Shown here: positions 45,492-53,168 of the stretch, piece by piece
Layout of the letters: every line of letters starts with the position of its first letter
Position numbering within the stretch: position 1 is the stretch's first letter
Assembly: GCA_019637335.1 (NCBI GenBank)
Contig: JAHBVV010000001.1
Location: 875,440 to 939,439 of the forward strand
From: Candidatus Hydrogenedentota bacterium
GTDB lineage: Bacteria > Hydrogenedentota > Hydrogenedentia > Hydrogenedentales > JAEUWI01
Direction of reading: 5' to 3'
Length of the DNA: 64,000 nt
Position numbers and translations under genes: made by a program
Notes under the pieces: model-generated
Told to the model about the DNA's origin: nothing
What the model saw: only the letters and a program-made list of their open reading frames with translations
Database searches by the model: none

Positions 45492-46553
45492 ATGGACGGA
45501 CAGACGGGACACCCCGAAATCCACGAACAGATCCTCTCCAGCCTCGCCAGCGGTGTGCTGGCGGTGGACGCGCACGGCGTCATCCTGACCGCTAACGCGG
45601 CCGCCGCGCGCCACCTGGACGTGGATCCGCCCCTCCTGGCCCCGGGAAAGCGCCTCAACGCGCTGGCGGAGCTGTCGCCCCCCATTCTCCGGATTATGGA
45701 TGAACTGCGATCCGGGCAGCACGTGATTTCGCGCCGGGAAGTGACCGTTCCGGGCGCCGGGGAGCACCGGGTGCTCGGTATTACCGCCTCCCCGCTCCAG
45801 GGGCCGGAAGCCTTCAACGGCGCCATCTTCCTCTTCATCGACCTGACCGAACTGCGCCGGTTCCAGCGCACGGCGGACCTCAACAAGCAGCTTGCCCAGA
45901 TCGGCGAGTTGACCGCCGGCGTGGTTCACGAACTGCGCAACCCGCTCAGCGTCATCGCGGGCATGGCGGAGCTGCTCCTGCGCAAAAGCGAGGAGGGCGA
46001 CCCGGTCCACACCAAGGCGACGACCATCTATTCGGAAACGCGGCAGATGGAACGGCTCGTGAGCCAGTTCCTGAGCTTCGCACGGCCTTTCGCCCTGGAG
46101 CAGTCGGTCTGCGCGCCCGCCGCCGTGCTGGAGCGATCCATCGCGCTCGTCCGCCCCCTGGCGGCCGAACGCGAGGTCACCGTGGATACGGAACACGAGG
46201 ACGGCCTCCCCGAGATCCACGTGGACGCCGAAAAGATGGCCCAGGCCCTGAGCAATATCCTGCGGAACGCGATCGAAGCCTGCGATTCGGGGTCCCGCGT
46301 TCTGGCGCGGATTCACACCCGCGGCGGGCGCGTGTGCTTTCGCGTGGAGGATGAAGGCCCCGGTATTTTTATCGCCGAGGGCGAGGATCTTTTCAGCGCC
46401 TTCTTCACCAAGAAGGAGGGCGGCACGGGCCTCGGCCTTTCCATTGTCCACCGCATCGTAACCGCCCACGAGGGCCAGGTGACCTACGGAAACAATACCG
46501 GCGCGGGCGCGTGGTTCGAAATCAGCCTTCCCGCCGATTTGCCGGGCGCCTGA
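45492..46553 (+). CDS. PAS-domain sensor histidine kinase (NtrB-like)
   Basis: 353 residues, no membrane segment. A PAS-like domain (10-118) is followed by HisKA with the phosphoacceptor His146 in VVHELRNPLS, and a HATPase with N-box NILRNAIEA (255-263), G1 DEGPG (287-291) and G2 GTGLGLS (311-317). All catalytic boxes are intact. The layout matches NtrB/AtoS-like soluble or regulatory kinases that partner sigma-54 response regulators. No response regulator lies next to it, so its partner is elsewhere. It follows ksgA closely. Confidence 0.94.
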   Translation: MDGQTGHPEIHEQILSSLASGVLAVDAHGVILTANAAAARHLDVDPPLLAPGKRLNALAELSPPILRIMDELRSGQHVISRREVTVPGAGEHRVLGITASPLQGPEAFNGAIFLFIDLTELRRFQRTADLNKQLAQIGELTAGVVHELRNPLSVIAGMAELLLRKSEEGDPVHTKATTIYSETRQMERLVSQFLSFARPFALEQSVCAPAAVLERSIALVRPLAAEREVTVDTEHEDGLPEIHVDAEKMAQALSNILRNAIEACDSGSRVLARIHTRGGRVCFRVEDEGPGIFIAEGEDLFSAFFTKKEGGTGLGLSIVHRIVTAHEGQVTYGNNTGAGAWFEISLPADLPGA

Positions 46554-46576
46554 CCCGCCTCCCCGCGCCTGCCCCG

Positions 46577-47074
46577 CTATTCTTCCGGCTTTCCGCGCCC
46601 CAGCGCCGCCAGGACAAACGCGCCCGCCGCCCGCAGGGTTACGCCGAGGTAGAGGATTTGCCCCACCAGCGGCACGAGAAAGGCCAGCTCGGTCACGGCC
46701 GCGGCGCGCACCCATGCGGAGTGGTCCAGGGGCGCGTCCGGCGCCCCCGCGAGGCGATCGGCGGTGAGCCGGTAGGCCCCGATGCGGCCCCAGAGGTGCA
46801 CGGCGCAAATCCCGCCGAACAGGAGAATCGCGAGCAGCCCGAGGGGCTTGATTTGGAGCATCACCAGCACCGCGAACAGGCCGACCGCGGTGTTGATCGC
46901 GCCGATGATCCCGGCCCGAACCGGGTGGCCGGTGTAGACGCGGTATATGCGCTCAGAGAATTCCGGGCGCGCGCAGGCGAACCAGAGATTCCAGGCTACT
47001 ACGGCGGCCTTCAACACCAGGATCGCGCATGTCCCCGCGATTACCGCCAGCGCCGTTGCTACGAGCTTTTCCAT
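46577..47074 (-). CDS. Multi-pass membrane protein
   Basis: 165 residues with about four membrane helices: LVATALAVIAGTCAILVLKAAVVAW, GIIGAINTAVGLFAVLVMLQI, LGLLAILLFGGICAVHLW and AAVTELAFLVPLVGQILYLGVTL. Not recognised. It ends a run of minus-strand genes and starts 20 bases after the anti-sigma gene, so it may belong to the same sigma/anti-sigma unit. The start at 47074 is chosen because the longer frame overlaps the anti-sigma gene. Confidence 0.7.
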   Translation of the reverse strand: MEKLVATALAVIAGTCAILVLKAAVVAWNLWFACARPEFSERIYRVYTGHPVRAGIIGAINTAVGLFAVLVMLQIKPLGLLAILLFGGICAVHLWGRIGAYRLTADRLAGAPDAPLDHSAWVRAAAVTELAFLVPLVGQILYLGVTLRAAGAFVLAALGRGKPEE

Positions 47075-47094
47075 TCCTATGCGTTCCCTTCTGG

Positions 47095-47658
47095 CTAGTG
47101 TCTCGGCCTGCCCAGGTATTCCCGGGCATTTACAATGCACGCGGCGGCCAGGCCCAGGGCGAGCAGGGGGCCCGCCCAGGAGAGTGGACCTACCGGAATC
47201 CGCTCGATCAGAGCGAGGCCTGAAGTCCCGACGGCGCCCAGGCCGTTCAGGAGTGCTTCCGCGTCAAATCCCATGGGCGGCAACCGCCACGCCAGCGCGT
47301 CCCACGCGGGCGCCGTCAGTTGGAGCTCACGGACGCGACCGATCCAGTCCGGCAGGTCCACATACTGGCCGCCCGCGACTGCCACCGCGATAAGCGCGGC
47401 CAGACCAGCCGCCCAGGCCGGAGACAGGCGCCCGTGTGGCGGCTGCGCGGCGATAGAGGCCTGAATTCGGGCGACCAGCGCGGGATCGGGCGCAATGGCT
47501 TCGGGCGTGACGCGCAATGCGCGTTCGAGGGCTTCGAGCGAACGCGCATGGGCCGCACAGGCGCGGCACGACAAAAGGTGCTGGCGCACGGAGACCGGCG
47601 GGGGCACGCCGCCGTCAAAGGCCGCGTCCAGCGCGTCTCGCGCCGTCTTACAATCCAT
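47095..47658 (-). CDS. Zinc-finger anti-sigma factor
   Basis: 187 residues. The N-terminus carries the ZAS motif H-x3-C-x2-C (HLLSCRAC at 27-34), which binds the ECF sigma factor. A membrane helix (AWAAGLAALIAVAVAGGQYV, about 80-99) and a second hydrophobic segment near the end (GPLLALGLAAACIVNA) place a short domain outside the cytoplasm. Its start lies inside the sigma gene (11-base overlap), so the pair is coupled. Stimulus unknown. Confidence 0.9.
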   Translation of the reverse strand: MDCKTARDALDAAFDGGVPPPVSVRQHLLSCRACAAHARSLEALERALRVTPEAIAPDPALVARIQASIAAQPPHGRLSPAWAAGLAALIAVAVAGGQYVDLPDWIGRVRELQLTAPAWDALAWRLPPMGFDAEALLNGLGAVGTSGLALIERIPVGPLSWAGPLLALGLAAACIVNAREYLGRPRH

Positions 47659-48307
47659 CGTCCGCCTCCTGAAGCATCATTTCGCGCAACTGGCGCCGCG
47701 CCCGGCACAGCGCGACCTTGGCGGCGCCTTCGCCAATGCCCAGCACGGCGCCCGCCTCCGCCAGTGTGAAGCCTTCGTGGTAGTGGAGCGTCACAAGCTG
47801 CCGCGCGCGCGGCGCAAGCCCCGCCAGCGCCGCTTCCAGCCGTTCCTTCTCGGCGGACGGCGCCACCGGCCCGCGTTCCGGCAGCGCATCCAGCTCCAGA
47901 TCGACCGCCACCCCCCGTCGCTGGCGGCTTCGCAGGGCGTTCAGCCCGGTGTTGGTGGCAATCGTGTAGAGCCAGCGGCGAAACGAACGGCCGGCGTCGA
48001 AGCGCCCCAGCGACCGGTAGGCCTTCAGGAACGTCTCCTGCGTCAGATCTTCCGCCTCCTGCCGGTGGCGCACCATGCGGTGAAGGTAGGCCCGGATCCG
48101 TGGCGCGTAATAGGCCACCAGGGGATTGAAGGCCTCGGGGCGACCGCGCCGCACTTCGCGCACGCAGGCGGTCTCCCACGCCGCGATCGCGGCCGGGTCA
48201 TCATCGGGCGGGGGATCGAGGCGCACGGCCAGGACCGCCGGAAACCAGCAGCGCACCGCGAACCGCGAACGGCCTGGCCACCGCTGTTCAAGGACCCAGC
48301 TACTCAC
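47648..48307 (-). CDS. ECF RNA polymerase sigma factor
   Basis: 219 residues. Region 2 (about 60-125) includes AEDLTQETFLKAYRSLGRFD and FRRWLYTIATNTGLNALRSRQR. Region 4 (about 155-210) has LVTLHYHEGFTLAEAGAVLGIGEGAAKVALCRARRQLR. The first 30 residues look atypical and may not be translated; GTG 48307 is the track start, with GGGAG upstream. The overlapping zinc anti-sigma gene shows ECF regulation, and the DUF1501 gene ends 47 bases upstream on the same strand. Confidence 0.9.
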   Translation of the reverse strand: MSSWVLEQRWPGRSRFAVRCWFPAVLAVRLDPPPDDDPAAIAAWETACVREVRRGRPEAFNPLVAYYAPRIRAYLHRMVRHRQEAEDLTQETFLKAYRSLGRFDAGRSFRRWLYTIATNTGLNALRSRQRRGVAVDLELDALPERGPVAPSAEKERLEAALAGLAPRARQLVTLHYHEGFTLAEAGAVLGIGEGAAKVALCRARRQLREMMLQEADDGL

Positions 48308-48354
48308 GCATGCAAACTCCCGGATTCATTGGGGCGATATCCCGGACACCGCCA

Positions 48355-49473
48355 TCACATGATGTCCAGCGGGGCCAGTGTATACCCCGGAAAAACCCGG
48401 TTCAACGCGAGATCCGGCGCGTGCCGCTGGAAAATCGGCGCGATCACGTCCCGGAAATTGTAGGTTACGGGCAGGTCGCCCGGGCCTTCCAGGGCGTCGG
48501 CCTCCAGGCTGTTCCAGCCCTTCAGTACGCGTCCGCCCCGCACCCCGCCGCCCAGCACCATCATCAGGCCGCCGCGCCCGTGGTCGGTTCCCAGCGAGGC
48601 GTTTTCGCGCACGCGCCGCCCGAATTCGCTGATCACCACCACGGTTGCGCGCTCCCGATCGGTTCCGAGGTCGTCATAGAAGGCGATTAATCCCGCCGCG
48701 AGCCGGGCCATCAGCGGCGTAATCAGGGGCGAAGACGCCACGTGGCTGTCCCACCCGTCGAGATCCAGCGTCACCGCTTCGACCCCGGCCCCGGCCTTGA
48801 TGAGTTGGGCGGCCTGACGCAGTTGCTGCGCGAACGGATCCTGGGGGTAGTCCGTGTCCGTGCCGCCCGCAAGCCGCGCCTGGATGGTTTCGATGCGGCG
48901 AATCGCGCGCACCACGGATTCGCCGGCACCGCCCCAGGGCAGGCGTGTTGCGGCGTAGGCCGCCCCCAGATCGTCTACAAACGTCCCGGCATCGGGCCCG
49001 AGCGCAATATCCGCGAGCGAACTGACGACAACCGCGGCGGGCGCGGCGCGCAACGATTCCGGATAGCGCGTGCCGAAGGCCACCGAGGCCAGTGGGTTTC
49101 CCGACGCGCGCGTGTTTTCGCGGAGATACCGTCCGATCCAGCCGCCCGCGCCGGTTCCGCCGTGTTCCAGGTAGTCCTGGGCGGCGAAATGGGAGCGGCT
49201 GTCCTCCTCCGAACCCGCGCCGTGCACGATTAGCAGGTCGCCGGCGTCGTAGGCGCGCCGGAGCGGGGCCAGCGCCGGATGCAGCCCGAAGTGGCCGTCC
49301 AGCGGCGCGGTGTCGCGCGCGGCAACCCCGATCAGGGGTCGCGCGCGGTAGTACGCATCGTCTTCCGCCGGGGGAACCATGCTCAGCCCGTCGGCCCCAC
49401 CTCGGAGGAATACCACGACGAGGGTATGGGCGGACTCGGGCCGAATTTTCAACGCCATGTTCGATTGAGCCAT
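48355..49473 (-). CDS. DUF1501-family protein
   Basis: 372 residues. DUF1501 proteins fold like the alkaline-phosphatase/sulfatase superfamily. Typical motifs are LVVVFLRGGADGLSMVPP at the N-terminus, GRRVRENASLGTDHGRGGLMMVLGGGVRGG near 300-330, and RHAPDLALNRVFPG at the end. They always occur beside DUF1800 proteins, as here (gap two bases). No signal peptide is visible on this member. Function unknown; an extracytoplasmic role is usual. Confidence 0.92.
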   Translation of the reverse strand: MAQSNMALKIRPESAHTLVVVFLRGGADGLSMVPPAEDDAYYRARPLIGVAARDTAPLDGHFGLHPALAPLRRAYDAGDLLIVHGAGSEEDSRSHFAAQDYLEHGGTGAGGWIGRYLRENTRASGNPLASVAFGTRYPESLRAAPAAVVVSSLADIALGPDAGTFVDDLGAAYAATRLPWGGAGESVVRAIRRIETIQARLAGGTDTDYPQDPFAQQLRQAAQLIKAGAGVEAVTLDLDGWDSHVASSPLITPLMARLAAGLIAFYDDLGTDRERATVVVISEFGRRVRENASLGTDHGRGGLMMVLGGGVRGGRVLKGWNSLEADALEGPGDLPVTYNFRDVIAPIFQRHAPDLALNRVFPGYTLAPLDIM

Positions 49474-49475
49474 TG

Positions 49476-50873
49476 TTAATATCCTTGAAAATCGGGTCCG
49501 GCCAGCAGCAGCGCCAAGCGTCCCACCTCGCCCGCGTTTTCCGCCGCGATCCCGATCCAGTCCCGCGTGATCGCCGCGCGCCCGCCGGCGTTTCGCGCGA
49601 TGCCGTCCCAGTCGACGGAAACCCCTTCCACGGCCCCGCGATCCAGCGATTCAAGAAGGCGCCAGCGCCAGAAAAGCGTGCCGTGCCACGCTTCGCCGCT
49701 CTCGGGGTACCCATCGGGCGTCGGGTATTGGAATGGCGCGTGGCCCATACGCCCGAGGTACTCCAGCAACGGCTCCGTGTGCTGGACGTCCGCCAAGGTC
49801 GCGCGCATGACCGAGGCCACGTAGTGGAAGGGGCGCTTGAACTGCGGGCTCCCGGGCTTGCGAAAGGCCGGTGTCGCGAATATCACGCGCAGCATCGCCT
49901 TTATGTCGCCGCCGGTGTCCGCGTAGCGCGCGGCCACGGCCGACACCGCCTCTTCGGGGGCCTCCGGACCGATAAAGCGCGCGCAGAGTTTCCGGGCCAG
50001 AAAACGCCCGGTCGAAGGGTGTGCGCACGCGATGGCCAGGAGGCGATCCACATCGCCCGCGTCCAGCCCGGCGGGTATGGATTCCCCGAGCACCGTTTTC
50101 GGGCCGCCGTCGTGGCGGGCCGGATCGAATTCCACCCGCCCCTTGCCAAACCATGTGTCGCTCCGAACGGTCCACCCCGTCAGGCACCGCGCCGCCTCCA
50201 TCACATCCGCCTGGGTGTAGCCGCCGTCGATTCCGAGGGTGTGTAATTCGAGCAATTCCCGTGCGTAGTTCTCGTTCGGCTGCTCGTTTGGCGTGCGGCG
50301 GTGGTTCATGCGCCCGTCGAGATACCAGAGCATCGCCGGACCCAGCGCGGAAGCCCGCAGCAGATCGGGAAAATGGCCGAGCGCGTGCGCGCGGATAACT
50401 TCGCGGTCGTCCGCAGTCTTCAACCACGCGCAGTCCCCTTTGGAGTGGTCGATGTTGAAGTGGTCGCTCCAGAAATCGACCATCACCTCGAAGAGCTGCC
50501 GCTCGCTGTAGCACGCGCGGAGCAGTTTGCCCGACGCCAATTCGCTCCAGAGCACCTCCGGCTTGTATTCGAACAGCTCGCCGGTCGGACAGGATAGCGT
50601 CTCGAGCCGCCGCGTCCGCTTGTCGCACGCGCGATCGTCGATCCGGGCAGGGTTAAGCTGCGACCCCAGCCACGCGTCCACCCCCATCGCCGCCACCCGC
50701 GCCACGTCACCCGGGCGCGGTCCGAAGCTGCACCGGTTCAGGACGTGGCGCGCGAGCGCCGGAGCCAGGTCCGGCGCGAAGTGCGTGGGGCGGGACGCGG
50801 CGGGCAACCCCAGCCCCAGCGCGAGGCCGCAGCCGCCGGCCTTTCCCAGAAATCCGCGGCGGGACAGCATCAT
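49476..50873 (-). CDS. DUF1800-family protein
   Basis: 465 residues, starting at the ATG that overlaps the previous stop (ATGA 50870-50873). The N-terminus MMLSRRGFLGKAGGCGLALGLGLPAA is a Tat-type signal. Characteristic motifs: HVLNRCSFGPRPGDV, MVDFWSDHFNID, DGRMNHRRTPNEQPNENYARELLELHTLGIDGGYTQ (the family core) and CLTGWTV. DUF1800 proteins pair with DUF1501 and are exported; no activity is established. Longer upstream frame rejected. Confidence 0.93.
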   Translation of the reverse strand: MMLSRRGFLGKAGGCGLALGLGLPAASRPTHFAPDLAPALARHVLNRCSFGPRPGDVARVAAMGVDAWLGSQLNPARIDDRACDKRTRRLETLSCPTGELFEYKPEVLWSELASGKLLRACYSERQLFEVMVDFWSDHFNIDHSKGDCAWLKTADDREVIRAHALGHFPDLLRASALGPAMLWYLDGRMNHRRTPNEQPNENYARELLELHTLGIDGGYTQADVMEAARCLTGWTVRSDTWFGKGRVEFDPARHDGGPKTVLGESIPAGLDAGDVDRLLAIACAHPSTGRFLARKLCARFIGPEAPEEAVSAVAARYADTGGDIKAMLRVIFATPAFRKPGSPQFKRPFHYVASVMRATLADVQHTEPLLEYLGRMGHAPFQYPTPDGYPESGEAWHGTLFWRWRLLESLDRGAVEGVSVDWDGIARNAGGRAAITRDWIGIAAENAGEVGRLALLLAGPDFQGY

Positions 50874-51376
50874 GACGCCACCGGCGCGGGCGCGGCGGCG
50901 GAGCGAGACCACCACGCCATCAGCGCGGCGCCAAGCCCCACGATCAGTATGGCGGGCAGCAACACAAACCACCCGGCCACCGGCAGCACGCATGCGGTCG
51001 ACACCACGGCGCCCCCGCGCAACACCACCGCCCCGCTGGCACGGGCCGGCCCGCCTTCCGACAGCCCCTGTCCGACCCGCCGGACGATGCCCGTGGCCCC
51101 GAACAGGGCGAGCAGGACCAGCCCGGAGAGAATGAGTACGCCGGCGAGTTTCAGCGGGCCCGCGCCCTGCGCCGCCAGCCCCAGCCCCAGCAGCAGCGCC
51201 GGTACGCCCGCCAGGGCGCCTGTCAGGAGGGCTCTTACCGGACGCGTGACAGCCATGCCCTGCACCCGGGCGACGGCGCCGGGAAACAGCGCCCCAAAGA
51301 GCAGCCAGTGACAGGTCGTGCAGAGCAACATGCCGAGAATCAGAAACAGGATTTTGAACACATCCGCCATGATCAT
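50870..51376 (-). CDS. Membrane protein upstream of DUF1800 gene
   Basis: 168 residues with about four to five membrane helices (FKILFLILGMLLCTTCHWLLF; VRALLTGALAGVPALLLGLGLAAQG; LKLAGVLILSGLVLLALFG; ACVLPVAGWFVLLPAILIVGLGAALMAWW). Not recognised. It overlaps the DUF1800 start by four bases and heads the operon that runs on to the sigma factor. It could be the sensor or anchor for the DUF1501/1800 pair. Confidence 0.75.
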   Translation of the reverse strand: MIMADVFKILFLILGMLLCTTCHWLLFGALFPGAVARVQGMAVTRPVRALLTGALAGVPALLLGLGLAAQGAGPLKLAGVLILSGLVLLALFGATGIVRRVGQGLSEGGPARASGAVVLRGGAVVSTACVLPVAGWFVLLPAILIVGLGAALMAWWSRSAAAPAPVAS

Positions 51377-51555
51377 GAGACGCTCCTTTTCGGCCCGCGC
51401 GCACCCGGCGCGGCGCCATCCTGCCCCCCTCTACCCCGGCGCGGCCGGAATGGTTACACCGCCGTGGAGAAAATGTGGCGCGGGGAGCGTCAGAACCCGC
51501 GCAGAGATTCAAAGATCACCCTCACCAGGAACGTGTCGTCGAAGGGCTCCGGCAA

Positions 51556-51666
51556 CGTGTTTTTGCGCCTTCGGCGCCATGCCGGCGGGCCGCTGGCGCT
51601 CCATAGACACCGGCTCCACTCGTACGAACACCTGCTGTTCCGCACTTCAGACCGCTAAGGTGTTAC
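51556..51666 (-). repeat. Partial inverted copy of repeat B
   Basis: Read on the minus strand from 51666 it starts GTAACACCTTAGCGGTCTGA and continues through the same sequence as 40002 (GTGCGGAACAG, TGGAGCCGGTGT, GGAGCGCC) to GGCGCCGAAGGCGC. No partner terminus is visible. The rest of 51377-51885 is non-coding. Confidence 0.75.
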
Positions 51667-51885
51667 GACCATTTCAAACACATAACAACGCAAACCGATC
51701 CAATTATCGTCTAGGCTTTCACCGGAAAGTGCCGTTATTTGTGTGAATTAGCGCTTATTCGTGGTTCGTTCTTTCCCGATTTCGGCCAAGAGCTGCCCTG
51801 TGCTCGCCGCGTACGGATCGCGCCTGAATATCGCGCCCGGATCGGCGTCTGGTGAACAGGCGTACAAACAACAGGAGGGTTCGCC

Positions 51886-52581
51886 ATGAAGACAGAACGG
51901 ATTCTGATCCCGATCGCGTGTATTGCCCTGGCTTTCAGTGGATGGGCCAGCGCCCAGAGCACGGCGCGCCCCGGGGCGCCGATCAAGACCCCGCGCATTG
52001 ACATCGGGACGCGGGTCAGCCCGCAGGCCAACATTGGCCGCGCGACGCGTAACAGCAGCGCCATCCGCGGCATTACGCATGGACGGCGACCCACGGCGGG
52101 CGGGCGTGTTCCGAGTGGACGCCTGCCGGGCGGGGACGTGGGCCGCCTTCCCGGGCACGCCCCGCTGGACGGCCTTTCGGGCCTGGACGGCAACCCGTTG
52201 AATGGATTGCTCGGGCAGTTTCTGCTCAATGAATACGGTTACGGCCGCCATTTCGACCCCTATGAGGGGCAAAAGGCCCTGGCCAAAGCCCACCGCGACG
52301 CGGCGATCGCCAATGCCATCGTGAATGTAGTGGGCATACTGGCCACCGCCAACCAGCCGGTGGTTACACCGGCCTGCCCGCCGGCCCAGCCCGCGTTGCG
52401 CGGCCATATCGAGCGGCAGCGCATTCTCGTACAGGAGGCGCGCGTGGAGGAATACCGGGTCTGGATTCCGGAATACACCATCCCGGAGACCGGTGAGGTG
52501 GTGGTGGGGCACCACGAAACGCGCCGGCGTGAGATACCCGCCGTGTACAAAGATCGAGATGTCTGGGTACCCGCCCCGTAG
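51886..52581 (+). CDS. Secreted hypothetical protein
   Basis: 231 residues with a signal peptide (RILIPIACIALAFSGWASA). The middle is low-complexity, rich in Gly/Pro/Arg (about 25-110). The C-terminal 100 residues are ordered, with KALAKAHRDAAIANAIVNVVGILA and a beta-rich end (VEEYRVWIPEYTIPETGEVVVGHHETRRREIPAVYKDRDVWVP) that recalls small periplasmic YXWV-type domains. AGGAGG precedes the ATG. Not recognised; it is probably a cell-envelope protein. Confidence 0.7.
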   Translation: MKTERILIPIACIALAFSGWASAQSTARPGAPIKTPRIDIGTRVSPQANIGRATRNSSAIRGITHGRRPTAGGRVPSGRLPGGDVGRLPGHAPLDGLSGLDGNPLNGLLGQFLLNEYGYGRHFDPYEGQKALAKAHRDAAIANAIVNVVGILATANQPVVTPACPPAQPALRGHIERQRILVQEARVEEYRVWIPEYTIPETGEVVVGHHETRRREIPAVYKDRDVWVPAP

Positions 52582-52722
52582 AGAACAATTTGCGGCGTCC
52601 GCGGCGCGTTCGCGCCCGGGCGCCGCCACACCGCTCTGCGGCGGCCGATTCCGAGAAAGCCCCAAATCCGGGATCGTTTCCCTTCTTACGCGTGGGCCTG
52701 CCTGATAGCCGCAGGGCAATCG

Positions 52723-52878
52723 CATTTAAACTTCCAACCCGAGCCGAGCGCCACATGAACCACCTTCAATGTTAAAAAGGGCGCGTGTTGGAGCGCTGGC
52801 ATTTCGCCTTCGGCGAATCCCCGACCTTGCCGGCACGGATGCCGGCGCTCCAAAACGCTCACTATCGTTGATTCAAGG
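52723..52878 (-). repeat. Dispersed long repeat A, right copy
   Basis: Reverse complement of window positions 1-136, with an extra block TCGGGGATTCGCCGAAGGCG inside one arm. It carries the same GGAGCGCC...GGCGCTCC dyad. The remainder of 52582-53168 holds only the promoter below. Confidence 0.85.
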
Positions 52879-52959
52879 TTCCAAATCGACTCAAGTTTAC
52901 GCCCATATACCGAGATCGAGTCTAAATGCGATTGCCCTGCCTGATGGCCGTTTTCCCCC

Positions 52960-52988
52960 TTGTCGTACGGCAGATTTCGTACTATAAT
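52960..52988 (+). promoter_or_regulatory. Sigma-70-type promoter of the FHA activator-like gene
   Basis: TTGTCG-17-TATAAT, the best -10 match in the window. It lies 181 bases upstream of the ATG at 53169, with no other gene between. Confidence 0.7.
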
Positions 52989-53168
52989 GGCGTCAGGTTT
53001 TTGCGGGCGGGTGGAGAGGCGGTAGATACAAGGGGTTATTGTGTGTGAAGAGCGGGGTTGTAATGTGATAGCGCGCGGGCGCGAATTCGCGATCCCGGCG
53101 CGGCGCTGTGCGCCGTTTCCCTCCGCGCGAGGCGAGCGACGCCGCGCCCGGCAAGCGGGAGGCGCGGC

